DNA from: Microvirga terricola
GTDB lineage: Bacteria > Pseudomonadota > Alphaproteobacteria > Rhizobiales > Beijerinckiaceae
NCBI RefSeq assembly: GCF_011777495.1
Contig: NZ_JAATJS010000007.1
Span: forward strand, 1 to 64,000
Direction: 5' to 3'
DNA: 64,000 bases
Shown: positions 49,018-58,245 of the stretch, in pieces
Layout of the letters: the number at the start of each line of letters is the position of its first letter
Position numbering within the stretch: the stretch's first letter is position 1
Program-made: the position numbers and the translations under genes
Notes under the pieces: model-generated
What the model saw: only the letters and a program-made list of their open reading frames with translations
What the model was told of the DNA's origin: nothing
Database searches by the model: none

Positions 49018-49278
49018 GACTTACCCTCCCTTGTAGATAACCGGAGACCCTGCCACTTTGCAGTGCGACGAGATTCAGAACGCAGTGCGCTCCGTCAGAG
49101 GAGGCCATAAGCCGGGGGCAGCGCCACACGCTGTTACCAGTCGACCGCCGTTACCGCATGACCCTGGAGCACCCAGCATGTTCCAGGGGATTTCAGTTCC
49201 ACGTACCTCACTGAACGCGCCGGATTGACCGGCGCGTCCGTTGCAATACGCCGGAGGCAGACATCGAGAAATGATGGC

Positions 49279-50019
49279 CTACTTCGCTGCCGTAGCCGCT
49301 TTCTCGATCAATGCTGCCACTTCGCGCGCGTGCGAAAGAAAGATTGCGTGGCTGCCTGGAAGTTCAATGACTTGCGATTGGGCTCGCTTCGCCATGAATC
49401 GCTCGAGGTCTGGATTGATCATTCGATCTTGTGTGGGAATGACTGCGTAGCTCGGCTTTTGTTTCCAAGCCGCAACCGTGGCCTTCGCATCGAAGGCCTC
49501 GCCTGAAACTGGTACTTGGGAGATCGCCATAAAACGAGCGACCGGATTGGGAACGTCCGCAGCGAAATCACTCGCAAACGCAGCGGGGTTGACGGCCAGA
49601 AAGCCGTCGCCAACAGGCCCGATGCTCTTGGCAGCCGCTGGCATTTTACCTGCCAGATCAGACAGACTCTCACCGACGTCCGGTTGCATCGCCGCTACAT
49701 AAACAAGAGCCTTGACGTCGGGATGCGCTCCCGTCTCGGTGATGATCATCCCGCCATAACTATGGCCGACCAGCACGCAAGGACCCAACGTGTCGAGAAC
49801 CCGGCGCGTCGCAGCCACATCTGCCGCGAAACTCGTCTCGGGCTCCTGGACGACCCGTACCGAGTAACCGTGACTCTGGAGAATGTCCGCTACCGGCTTC
49901 CATCCGGAGACATCGGCGAAGGCGCCGTGCACCAAAACGATAGTCTTGACGGCTGCGTACGTAGGGGATGACGCCGCAAGCGCGGTTCCCGTGAGGAGAG
50001 CCAGAATCGAGCGTTTCAT
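49279..50019 (-). CDS. exported alpha/beta-hydrolase (EstC-like)
   Basis: A 246-residue serine hydrolase with a cleavable signal peptide (KRSILALLTGTALAASSP, cleavage near YAA). The oxyanion loop is LVHGAFADVSGWKPV and the nucleophile serine is in GHSYGGM. The acid follows QDRMI, and the histidine is in GSHAIFLS. It resembles small plant-type/EstC esterases; the substrate is unknown. It is the first of several exported hydrolase genes in this region. Confidence 0.85.
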   Translation of the reverse strand: MKRSILALLTGTALAASSPTYAAVKTIVLVHGAFADVSGWKPVADILQSHGYSVRVVQEPETSFAADVAATRRVLDTLGPCVLVGHSYGGMIITETGAHPDVKALVYVAAMQPDVGESLSDLAGKMPAAAKSIGPVGDGFLAVNPAAFASDFAADVPNPVARFMAISQVPVSGEAFDAKATVAAWKQKPSYAVIPTQDRMINPDLERFMAKRAQSQVIELPGSHAIFLSHAREVAALIEKAATAAK

Positions 50020-50440
50020 GGTGCTACTCCGCTGAGTTTGGCGGCAGCTGCTGTATATTTGGCTGGTGCACCGAACAATTCAACGCCGATAGCGCCGAAT
50101 GTCCGATAATAGAACCGCCTCACGGTTCGTCTGGCTGCCATTGATCACAATCCTCTCAGGCCGACCGTGCCGCTTCAATGCCTTGCGCGGAAACCTTGGC
50201 GTCCGTGAGATTTCTCCGAACGCTGAACCAGAATTCCACCGTGTCGCGGTGCTGTCGATTGCTCGGTACCGCCACTGGTCACGTACCTCCGTTGGTTCGA
50301 CAAAGCCACCTCGTAGGTGTCGGGCTCCATCCCCTCCTTTTCCACGCCGGGCGATCCGGCACGCATGCCATACTCTCGGCTCTCGGAAAGGCTAAAGAGA
50401 TCGCATAGAGCTGCCTTCCTTCGATTGGACGAGGTCCGAC
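50020..50440. other. intergenic region between divergent hydrolase genes
   Basis: About 420 bases without a gene that I can support. Short open frames on both strands lack protein-like composition. It should carry the promoters of the two outward genes. Confidence 0.45.
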
Positions 50441-51356
50441 ATGTTCCGGATTGTGTCGAGCGCTTTAACTGCCCTTGTCACATCGCTGCCCGTCGCGGCG
50501 CAGGTTCAGCCCTATCCCGACGGTTTTCGCACGCAAGAGATCCAGACCAACGGGACAATCCTACATGTCCGGGTCGGCGGCCAGGGACCGGCAGTCCTGC
50601 TGCTGCATGGTTATGGCGAGACCGGTGACATGTGGGCGCCTTTGGCCACCGACCTCGCCCGCGATCATACCGTCGTCGCCCCGGATCTGCGTGGCATGGG
50701 ACTCTCGTCCCGGCCCGAAACCGGCTACGACAAGAAAACCCAGGGCCAAGACATGGCGGGCGTGCTCGACTCCCTGAAGATCGACAAAGTCGACCTCGTC
50801 ACCCATGACATCGGCAACATGGTTGGCTACGCGTTTGCCGCGCAGCATCACGAGCGGGTCGCGCGCTTCGTGATCATGGACGCCCCACTGCCGGGGATTG
50901 GCCCATGGGACGAGATCGTACGCAATTGGGCCCTGTGGCATTTTTCGTTTCAGGGTCCCGACGCCGAGCGACTGGTGGCCGGGCGGGAACGGATTTATCT
51001 CGATCGCTTCTGGAACGAGTTCTCGGCCAACCCGAAGAGCTTTGGCGAGGCCTCGCGGGAACACTATGCGAGGATTTATGCCCAGCCTGGCGCGATGCAC
51101 GCCGGCTTCAATCAGTTCGCGGCCTTCGACCAGGACGCGAACGACAACAGGGTCTTCGTGGCGCAAGGAAAGTTGACGATGCCGGTGTTGGCAGTCGGCG
51201 GCGTAAAATCATTCGGACCCACCATGGCGGTGGTCATGCGGGCTGCTGCGACCGACGTCACCGAACTCGTAATCCCGAATTCCCGGGCACTGGCTAATGG
51301 AGGAGCAGCCTGCCGCCACGATCAGCGCCGTACGTGCTTTCCTCGACAAGAGCTGA
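50441..51356 (+). pseudogene. alpha/beta-hydrolase with a one-base frameshift near the catalytic histidine
   Basis: A haloalkane-dehalogenase/epoxide-hydrolase-type protein with a signal peptide (ALTALVTSLPVAAQ). LLLHGYGETGDMW is the oxyanion loop, PDLRGMGLSSRP follows, and the nucleophile aspartate is in VTHDIGNMVGY. At the TCCCGGG stretch (51281-51287) one base too many shifts the frame. Read with one C fewer, it continues GHWLMEEQPAATISAVRAF and stops at 51354-51356, giving a normal ending with the catalytic histidine. As written, the frame runs on to 51541 with unrelated residues across the opposing cupin gene. It is either a recent mutation or a sequencing error. Confidence 0.78.
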
Positions 51357-51434
51357 TCGACTCGATTGAGGGAGCCGGAATGTCGATTAACACGGTGTGC
51401 TGTGAGGCTGGGGCAAAGTCAGAGCCTCTTCTAT

Positions 51435-51898
51435 TCAATCATCTCGCGGGCCAGCGTCACCGCTCTGATCCTGAAAACTCTCGCCACGCGGATCGTCGTC
51501 GGGATGAATGTATCCTATTCCCAACGGACCAATGGCGGTGACTTGGGTGACGTACTCGCCGGACCTTGCCCAGTGGAAGTGGGATGTATTGCCCGGAAGA
51601 ACGATGACGCTACCCGGTGGATAAGCCTCCAGCTTGTTGCCGTCGAACTGATCCCCAAGGCCAATGTAAAAAACGCCGGATATGACTGTGTAGACCCGAT
51701 CCTCCGGATGTCGGTGTGGCATCAGCTTCACGCCCGATGGCACTTTGACCCTGATGACGTACGGACCAGTTCGGATGGCTGACCGACAATGACAGCAAGG
51801 CGGACCGAAGGCGGGAACGCCGGGAATGGCTTCCAGTCGATGTCTTCGGGAAGGACCGCACTGAAAGCGGCTTGGCCCGGCTGGTGGATTTGAGTCAT
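51435..51898 (-). pseudogene. cupin-domain protein with a one-base frameshift
   Basis: A small single-domain cupin. The N-terminal part (TQIHQPGQAAFSAVLPEDID, then RLAVIVGQPSE) starts at the ATG at 51898. The metal-site half (SGVKLMPHRHPEDRVYTVIS, PGNTSHFHWA) lies in another frame. Restoring one G in the GGACC run near 51763-51767 joins both halves as SELGPYVIRVKVPSG. The histidines PHRHPE and the later SHFHW make a normal cupin metal site. It is convergent with the frameshifted hydrolase. The function is unknown. Confidence 0.72.
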
Positions 51899-52113
51899 CG
51901 CGGTCCTCCTTATTAAACAGATCGGTCAGAGACGTGAGGGTCGCAAGCGATCATTGCTCACGGGAACTGCTTCAACGCGGGTGATCGATCGGCAGCGACC
52001 GCAGGCTTGATCGCGGAGGTCCCGGTTTCGTCGTTCCGCACGGCGGCTCGCGGTTCTTGTCGATGTGGACCTCAATGGCCAGAGAACGGGTTCTTGAATG
52101 CGACAAGGGCCGA

Positions 52114-53157
52114 TCAAGAGCGATCTACTTCGACCACCGCATCGGCAAAGGCCTTCGGCGCTTCCTGGGGCAAATTGTGCCCGACGCCGCCCGTGACGAG
52201 CCGGTGCGCGTATTTGCCCGAGAATTTCTTGGCATAGGAACTGGCGTCCGCGTGTGGCGCCCCATTGGCATCGCCTTCCATCGTAATGGTCGGCACGGCA
52301 ATGACCGGGCCTTCGGCAAGGCGCTTCTCCAGATCGTCATACCTCGGCTCTCCGGCCGCGAGGCCGAGCCGCCAGCGGTAATTATGGATGACGATGCTCA
52401 CATGATCCGGGTTGTCGAAGGACGCCGCGGTGCGATCGAATGTGGCGTCATTGAAATCCCATTTCGGCGACGCGAGCTGCCAAATGAGCTTGTTGAAATC
52501 ATGCCGGTATTGATCGTAGCCGGCGCGGCCGCGGTCTGTGGCGAAATAGAACTGGTACCACCATTGGAGCTCAGCCTTGGGCGGCAACGGCATCTTGCCG
52601 GCTTCCTGGCTGCCGATCAGATAACCGCTGACCGAGACCATGGCCTTGCAACGCTCCGGCCACAGCGCAGCGATGATGTTGGCCGTCCGCGCTCCCCAAT
52701 CGAAGCCGGCGAGGATCGCCTTCTCGATCTTGAGCGCATCCATCAGCGCGGTGATATCGACCGCGAGCGCCGAAGGCTGACCGTTCCGGAAGGTTTCGCT
52801 TGAGAGAAAACGCGTCGAGCCATAGCCGCGCAGGTAAGGCACGATCACGCGGTAGCCCTTCGATGCCAGCAACGGGGCGACATCGACATAGCTGTGAATG
52901 TCGTAGGGCCAGCCATGCAGAAGAATGACCACCGGGCCATTGGCAGGGCCGGCTTCGGCGTATCCGACGTTCAGGACGCCGGCATCGATCTGCTTCAGCG
53001 AGCCGAACGACGTACTCGTCACCGGCTTGATCGCGGGCGATGCTCCTCCGCTGGTTTGCGCTTTCGCCGAACCGATCATGGCGAGTTCGGCCGCAGCAAT
53101 GGTCATGGCCGCGGTGCTCAAAAAGCGACGGCGATTGTATTTGACGTCTTCGGGCAT
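52114..53157 (-). CDS. Tat-exported alpha/beta-hydrolase (epoxide-hydrolase-like)
   Basis: A 347-residue hydrolase with a twin-arginine signal (NRRRFLSTAAMTIAAAELAM), so it is exported folded. Marks are ILLHGWPYDIHSY, PYLRGYGSTRFLS, and the nucleophile aspartate in AGFDWGART. The histidine is in GGVGHNLPQEAP. The FDWG nucleophile elbow is typical of epoxide hydrolases and dehalogenases. I chose the ATG at 53157 because GGGGAGAGG lies 6-7 bases upstream; the open frame further up overlaps non-coding sequence. Confidence 0.87.
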   Translation of the reverse strand: MPEDVKYNRRRFLSTAAMTIAAAELAMIGSAKAQTSGGASPAIKPVTSTSFGSLKQIDAGVLNVGYAEAGPANGPVVILLHGWPYDIHSYVDVAPLLASKGYRVIVPYLRGYGSTRFLSSETFRNGQPSALAVDITALMDALKIEKAILAGFDWGARTANIIAALWPERCKAMVSVSGYLIGSQEAGKMPLPPKAELQWWYQFYFATDRGRAGYDQYRHDFNKLIWQLASPKWDFNDATFDRTAASFDNPDHVSIVIHNYRWRLGLAAGEPRYDDLEKRLAEGPVIAVPTITMEGDANGAPHADASSYAKKFSGKYAHRLVTGGVGHNLPQEAPKAFADAVVEVDRS

Positions 53158-53240
53158 CGACCTCTCCCCAATTGGCACCGAACGTGCCTCGTGTGGCGGG
53201 AGACAACGGCGCGCATTACGTGCACGCTGCCTCCTCCCGA

Positions 53241-54533
53241 TCAGCGCAGTGACTTGAACGCTGCCCGGATCTCTTGGGTGAAGAGTTCCGGCTGCTCCCA
53301 TGCCGCAAAGTGGCCGCCTTTGCCGAGGCGGTTGTAGTAGATCAGGTTGGGAAACGCTTTCTCGGTCCAACGACGCGGTGCGGTATAGATTTCGTCCGGA
53401 AACGCGCTCACCGCGACCGGAATGGTAACGCCCTTGGGAGCGAAGAATGCAAGCTTGCTCTCCCAAAAGAGACGCGCCGACGAGACACCCGTGTTCGTCA
53501 GCCAGTAGAGCGTGACGTTGTCGAGGATATCGTCACGCGTGAGGCCCTCTGACTGCCCGTCGAAGACTCGTCCGATGAGCTTTTGGCTGGCCGCATCATG
53601 GTCGAGCATCCACGCGGCAAGGCCGATGGGCGAATCCTCCAGAGCGTAGAGCGTCTGCGGACGGTTGCCCATTTCTTGCGCGTAACCCACACGGTGCTTG
53701 TAGAAGAAGTCCAGCTGGTCCCATGCATATTTTTCGTCAGCTGAGAGATCCGTGGGCGGTGGTCCGCCGGCAAGCGCCGCTGAAATATTATCAGGGAGGG
53801 TTCCCGGCATGTTGGTGTGGATGCCAAGCAACCCCGCAGGCTTCTGAAGCGCCATTTGCTCGGAAATGGCATCGCCCCAGTCACCGCCCTGTGCGACATA
53901 TTTCTTGTACCCCAGCCGGTCCATCAGCACCGCCCAGACGCGCGCGATGTGCTGTGGATCCCATCCGAGCTCTGTCGGCTTACCGGAAAAGCCGTACCCT
54001 GGAATCGAGGGAATGACGATGTCGAACGCGTCCGCCGCAGTCCCGCCATGAGCCGTCGGATTGGTCAGCGGGTCGATGACCTTCAGCTGCTCGATAATCG
54101 AACCCGGCCAACCATGCGTGATGATCACCGGCAGCGCGTTCGGTTCCTTTGCTTTGACGTGGATGAAGTGGATGTCGACACCGTCGATGTTGGTGACAAA
54201 CTGCGGCAGCGCGGCGAGGCGCGCCTCGACCTTTCGCCAGTCGTACTGGCTGGCCCAATAGTCGGCGAGTTTCTGCATCGTCGCAAGGCGCACGCCCTGC
54301 GTGTCATCCACGACCAACTCCCGACTGGGCCATTTGGTCGCCTTAATCCGCCGTTTGAGATCGGCAAGTTCCTCGTCAGACACGCGGAATGTAAACGGCC
54401 GGATCGCTGCGTCTTCAGTCGCAGCGCCCGCTGTGGCTGGCTGCGCAACCAGAGGCGTGGGGATCAAGCTAACGGCGAGCACGGCTGCTGACGAGGCCAA
54501 AAGCATGGCGGTTGAGGTGGTCAGAAAGGACAT
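53241..54533 (-). CDS. exported epoxide hydrolase (EHN family), copy A
   Basis: A 430-residue protein with an N-terminal signal peptide (SFLTTSTAMLLASSAAVLAV, cleavage near VAQP). The epoxide-hydrolase N-terminal domain (RVSDEELADLKRRIKATKWP) and the alpha/beta-hydrolase fold follow. The oxyanion loop is THGWPGSI, the nucleophile aspartate is in GGDWGDAI, and the histidine is in KGGHFAAWEQPEL. This matches microsomal-type epoxide hydrolases, but the family is normally cytosolic or membrane-bound, and export is unusual. The ATG at 54533 has AGGAG at 7 bases. It is closely related to the next gene. Confidence 0.9.
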   Translation of the reverse strand: MSFLTTSTAMLLASSAAVLAVSLIPTPLVAQPATAGAATEDAAIRPFTFRVSDEELADLKRRIKATKWPSRELVVDDTQGVRLATMQKLADYWASQYDWRKVEARLAALPQFVTNIDGVDIHFIHVKAKEPNALPVIITHGWPGSIIEQLKVIDPLTNPTAHGGTAADAFDIVIPSIPGYGFSGKPTELGWDPQHIARVWAVLMDRLGYKKYVAQGGDWGDAISEQMALQKPAGLLGIHTNMPGTLPDNISAALAGGPPPTDLSADEKYAWDQLDFFYKHRVGYAQEMGNRPQTLYALEDSPIGLAAWMLDHDAASQKLIGRVFDGQSEGLTRDDILDNVTLYWLTNTGVSSARLFWESKLAFFAPKGVTIPVAVSAFPDEIYTAPRRWTEKAFPNLIYYNRLGKGGHFAAWEQPELFTQEIRAAFKSLR

Positions 54534-54662
54534 CGTCATTCTCCTGCGTAGGGGTCGATGAGGCCTCAGTCGGTCGTGGTCGGTTCGAATTCGAAGGACG
54601 CGATCAACTCGGCCCATGCACGGGAGCCGGCGCATGGCGCGTGCGCCGCGTCCTCTGAGCGA

Positions 54663-55994
54663 TCAGCGGAGCGGTCGAAACGCGGCACGGATCTCTTGAG
54701 CGAATAGCTCCGGCTGCTCCCACGCGGCGAAGTGGCCGCCCTTGTCGACCCTGTTGTAGTAGATGAGTTTGGGATACGCCCTCTCGGTCCAACTCCGCGG
54801 TGCCTGATATTGCTCGCCCGGAAAGACGGTTACGGCAACCGGGATGGAGACCCCCTTGGCGTTGAAAAAGCCGCCCTTGTATTCCCAATAGAGGCGAGAC
54901 GCCGAGACACCCGTATTTGTCAGCCAATAAAGCGTGATGTTGTCGAGGATCTCGTCCCGCGTCAGTTCGCCCGTGGCGCTCGTGGTCCGGTTCAGTGCCG
55001 ACGCGACTGCGGCGGCCGGCTGGCCATCAGCATCATTGTGGTCCAGAAGCCAAGCGGCGAGGCCGACAGGTGAATCCGCAATGCCGTATAAGGTCTGCGG
55101 GCGCGACCCCATCAGCCTGGCGTAGTCGACTTGCTTGAAAGTTCTCACCAACTGCTCATAAGCACGCTGTTCTTCGGCTGAGAGACCCGATGGCGCCGGG
55201 CCGCCGGTTTGGAGAGCCTTGTCAACGTCGGCTGGAACGGTGGCAGGCATGTTAGTGTGGATGGCAAGCAATCCCGCCGGGGCCTGCAAGCCCATCTGGT
55301 CGACGACAAACGCCCCCCAGTCGCCACCCTGGGCGACGTAGTGGCTGTAGCCGAGGCGCTGCATCAGCTCCGCCCAGGCCCGGGCCATGTGCTCGGGGCC
55401 CCAGCCGGTGCCTGTTGGCTTTCCGGAAAAGCCATAGCCTGGCATCGATGGGATCACGACGTCGAAGGCGTCCTCCACACGTCCGCCATGGGCGGTGGGA
55501 TTGGTCAGGGGCTCAATGATCTTCAGCTGCTCGACGATCGAACCGGGCCATCCGTGCGTGACGATGAGCGGCATCGCGTTCGGATGAGGCGAGTGAACGT
55601 GAATGAAATGAATGTCCAGCCCATCGATGTTCGTTACGAACTGCGGGTAGGCGTTCAGCTTCACCTCGGCCTTGCGCCAGTCGTAGTCTGTCCCCCAGTA
55701 GCTCGCCAGCTCTTTCATCGTTGCCAATGGAACGCCCTGCGACTGATCCGTGACGGTTTCCTTATCGGGCCAGCGGGTCATCGCGATGCGGCGGCGGAGA
55801 TCGACAAGCGCATCGTCGGGAATGACGGTGCGGAAAGGGTGGATTGCGGTATCTTCGGTCGCTTTGCCCGGTGTGGCGGCCGCTGTGCCAGGTGTGGCGG
55901 GTGCCGCGGCAAGCCCTACGGGGATCAGGCTGACGGCTACCGCGGTTGCCGACGTGGCAAGAAGCATTGCGGCTGAGGTTGTAAGAAAGGACAT
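54663..55994 (-). CDS. exported epoxide hydrolase (EHN family), copy B
   Basis: A 443-residue paralogue of the neighbouring gene, aligned over its whole length including the signal peptide (SFLTTSAAMLLATSATAVAV). The nucleophile aspartate is in GGDWGAFV, the oxyanion loop is THGWPGSI, and the histidine is in KGGHFAAWEQPEL. It carries a small insert after the third helix (ADGQPAAAVASALNRTTSAT) that copy A lacks. The ATG at 55994 has AAGGAGA about 6 bases upstream. The two genes point left with a 129-base gap and look like a tandem duplication. Confidence 0.9.
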   Translation of the reverse strand: MSFLTTSAAMLLATSATAVAVSLIPVGLAAAPATPGTAAATPGKATEDTAIHPFRTVIPDDALVDLRRRIAMTRWPDKETVTDQSQGVPLATMKELASYWGTDYDWRKAEVKLNAYPQFVTNIDGLDIHFIHVHSPHPNAMPLIVTHGWPGSIVEQLKIIEPLTNPTAHGGRVEDAFDVVIPSMPGYGFSGKPTGTGWGPEHMARAWAELMQRLGYSHYVAQGGDWGAFVVDQMGLQAPAGLLAIHTNMPATVPADVDKALQTGGPAPSGLSAEEQRAYEQLVRTFKQVDYARLMGSRPQTLYGIADSPVGLAAWLLDHNDADGQPAAAVASALNRTTSATGELTRDEILDNITLYWLTNTGVSASRLYWEYKGGFFNAKGVSIPVAVTVFPGEQYQAPRSWTERAYPKLIYYNRVDKGGHFAAWEQPELFAQEIRAAFRPLR

Positions 55995-56592
55995 CGTCAT
56001 TCTCCTTGGTGGACAAGCGGGCTTGCGTGCCGGTGAATGATTTGACCGAAGATCAGCTTGCATCACCCTCCGCAACCGTGAATTACCGGGATGAACTTTC
56101 GTTCCTTGAATATCCGGAGGTCCCGAAATTTGGCCAGGTACTCCCTCAAGCTGTTTGGGACCAGCAGCTCGGGCGTCCCCTTCGCCAAGATCGCCAAGAA
56201 ACTCGCGCTGATCTACAAGGATTTTCTAATCATCTAGCGTGGCGCCATACAGGTGAGTGGTTCCGTGAGAAATCGCCCAACCGCAGTAACTATCATTGTG
56301 CAAGGCGTCGGAGCTACCTGATCTGAGGCAAACAGATCGAGCATATATTGGCGCAGCCGCTCGACTTCATGGGGAGGAAGAGCTTTTGAGACCCGTATGC
56401 GGCAGAAGTCGGAGATCATACGGGGAAAGATGCTTAACTTTTCAGGCATGGTATCTTGGAGTCTTATTCTGAGAGAAGAGCACTAGAGATATAGTGGGAG
56501 GCAGCGAAGTGCCTCTCGGATCTCTGCATAGGCGACCTCAGGCAAAAATCACCCAGCCGTCTCTCATAGACACCTAGATTACAAAGGATGCA
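55995..56592. other. A/T-richer intergenic stretch with doubtful small ORFs
   Basis: About 600 bases. A 48-codon rightward frame (56091-56237, ending AKKLALIYKDFLII) and a 71-codon leftward frame (56234-56449) are present, but neither is recognised. Base composition shifts here from G/C-rich to more balanced, which marks the edge of the segment with the DUF4041 gene. Confidence 0.5.
56234..56449 (-). CDS. doubtful small hypothetical protein
   Basis: A 71-residue leftward frame with fairly protein-like composition (ISDFCRIRVSKALPPHEVER, then LRQYMLDLFASDQ). No domain is recognised and no clear Shine-Dalgarno is seen. It may be a real small gene, a remnant, or chance. Confidence 0.25.
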   Translation of the reverse strand: MPEKLSIFPRMISDFCRIRVSKALPPHEVERLRQYMLDLFASDQVAPTPCTMIVTAVGRFLTEPLTCMAPR

Positions 56593-58245
56593 TCACTCGG
56601 CCACGACCTCTTCATCGTATGCCATGATATCTTCCAGCTTACGGTGTTCTCGAATCCACTTTGAGCGAGCATCCGGATCTTTGGCAAACCGCTCTTCAAT
56701 GGCCAAGGTCTCTCGATACTGGCGGGCTTCCGCAATCATCGTCCAGTGCACTTCCGTGTGTCCAAGCTGATACAGCTGCTGCCGAAGATCCGTCAGGGAG
56801 AGTTTGAAGAACTCCTTTCTCGAATTGACCTTGTTCACCTGAGCTTCAATGAATATCTTGTGAAGCTCGTTCTCGAGCCTGGGGGCATCCTCAGAGTAGA
56901 TCATCGCGTGGACATCGAACTCGAACGGGACACTGGCATCGCCGAGCTCTTTGATTCTATCCAAGGGCTCAAGGCGCCTCGTCATTCCTATCTTGAAGAT
57001 GTCCTCACCGAACGAGCCGATGTTGGAAATAACATAGATATGGCCTGACTTCGTTTGTTGCGCCATTGACAAAGCACGCTGGTTTCGTGCTTCGGCCTCT
57101 TGAAGCTTTGCTTCTAAGTCTCTGAGACGCTCCTCAAACACGGCACGCTGAGACTCGGAGGCTGCTTCGGCTTCCTTGCGTGCCTTCTCAAGGGCTTTGC
57201 GGATGACTTCCTCATCCCTCACAGCTTGCTTGATTGCCGCTTCGTACTCTCTCCGCGCCCTCTCCTCCTCTCGAATCCGTTCCTTGATGATGCGTTGCTC
57301 CTCACGCTCCTTTTCTTTGAGTTCCTTGATGACAGTTGCGAGGCGCAACTCTTCCAAGCGCATCTCAAGATAATTCGGCTCGATCCGAGCATCACGGAAG
57401 GCGCGCCCGTTGCGGTTTACGAGGACGAAGGCGTCCTCGATCTCTCGTTTCAAGACCCCGTAGTTATCGACTTTAACTCTGGTAACGATATCCTCGACCT
57501 TGCCATTAAACGCATCGGTGATGAAGTTTATAGCCGTGGTTCTACGAACATACTCGACGTAGTCACACGTGGCGGCCATGCCCTTCTCCGTGTATGACCG
57601 GATCCTAGTTCTAAGCTCCTTCAGTTCTCTACCCACTTGGGTATGGTCGTATTCTGCTGCGAGGTCATCGAGAAGGCTCCGCCCTGGGATGACATGCGCA
57701 TTCCCATATCCTTTGATCTTTGCCTCCAGCGCCTCCACTTCCCGGCGCAGAGCCTCCGCACGGGTAAGAGCTTGCAAGACCTCAGCAGCCCTGCTCTCAG
57801 CTCCTGTGATGATAGCCTTAGCCTCTTCGCGAGCGCGTAAAGTGATCCCTTCAGCACTACTGCGAGCCGCCTCAATGATAATCTGCGACTCAAGCTGGCT
57901 CGTCGAGAGGATCGACTTCGCCTCTTGCTGTACGACCTCGGCGGAACGGACAAGCGCGTCGCTCTGATGTCGTGCGGCTTCAAGAAGGTGGGCTGCTTCT
58001 TCTCGCGCTTGCTGAAGACCGCTGTTTGCCTTTTCTCTAGCGCTTGCGATGAGTCGTTCGACTTCTGCTTCAGTATCCATGATATCAGCATACCGTGCGA
58101 GTTTCGCTTCCACAGCGATCCTGGCATCGATTTCAGCTTCAAGACGTTGCTTCAGGGTAGCCGTTTTCCTGTAAAGGACCCAACCCGCCGTTCCGGCAGC
58201 AGCTATTGAGAAGAGAGAAGTTCCAAGAAGTAGGTTGTCAAACAT
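56593..58245 (-). CDS. membrane-anchored DUF4041 protein with a GIY-YIG (T5orf172/Mug113) nuclease domain
   Basis: A 550-residue protein. One N-terminal membrane helix spans about 5-25. A first coiled coil spans 25-185 (REEAAHLLEAARHQSDALVR). The DUF4041 domain is at about 190-300 (GYGNAHVIPGRSLLDDLAAE, and later IEPNYLEMRLEELRLATVIK). A second highly charged coiled coil runs to 395, and a GIY-YIG domain of the T5orf172/Mug113 type spans 401-485. The nuclease marks are HIYVISN for GIY, FKIGMTRR for YIG, arginine in DRIKEL and glutamate in LENELHKIF. DUF4041-plus-GIY-YIG proteins occur in bacteria and phages without a proven role; an antiphage or DNA-repair role is an inference. The gene is more A/T-rich than the chromosome around it. 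Confidence 0.88.
   Translation of the reverse strand: MFDNLLLGTSLFSIAAAGTAGWVLYRKTATLKQRLEAEIDARIAVEAKLARYADIMDTEAEVERLIASAREKANSGLQQAREEAAHLLEAARHQSDALVRSAEVVQQEAKSILSTSQLESQIIIEAARSSAEGITLRAREEAKAIITGAESRAAEVLQALTRAEALRREVEALEAKIKGYGNAHVIPGRSLLDDLAAEYDHTQVGRELKELRTRIRSYTEKGMAATCDYVEYVRRTTAINFITDAFNGKVEDIVTRVKVDNYGVLKREIEDAFVLVNRNGRAFRDARIEPNYLEMRLEELRLATVIKELKEKEREEQRIIKERIREEERARREYEAAIKQAVRDEEVIRKALEKARKEAEAASESQRAVFEERLRDLEAKLQEAEARNQRALSMAQQTKSGHIYVISNIGSFGEDIFKIGMTRRLEPLDRIKELGDASVPFEFDVHAMIYSEDAPRLENELHKIFIEAQVNKVNSRKEFFKLSLTDLRQQLYQLGHTEVHWTMIAEARQYRETLAIEERFAKDPDARSKWIREHRKLEDIMAYDEEVVAE

Noticed and set aside
56091-56237. 48-codon rightward ORF ending AKKLALIYKDFLII
   Set aside because: No ribosome-binding site, no recognisable family, and it overlaps another weak ORF. 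It is not called as a gene.
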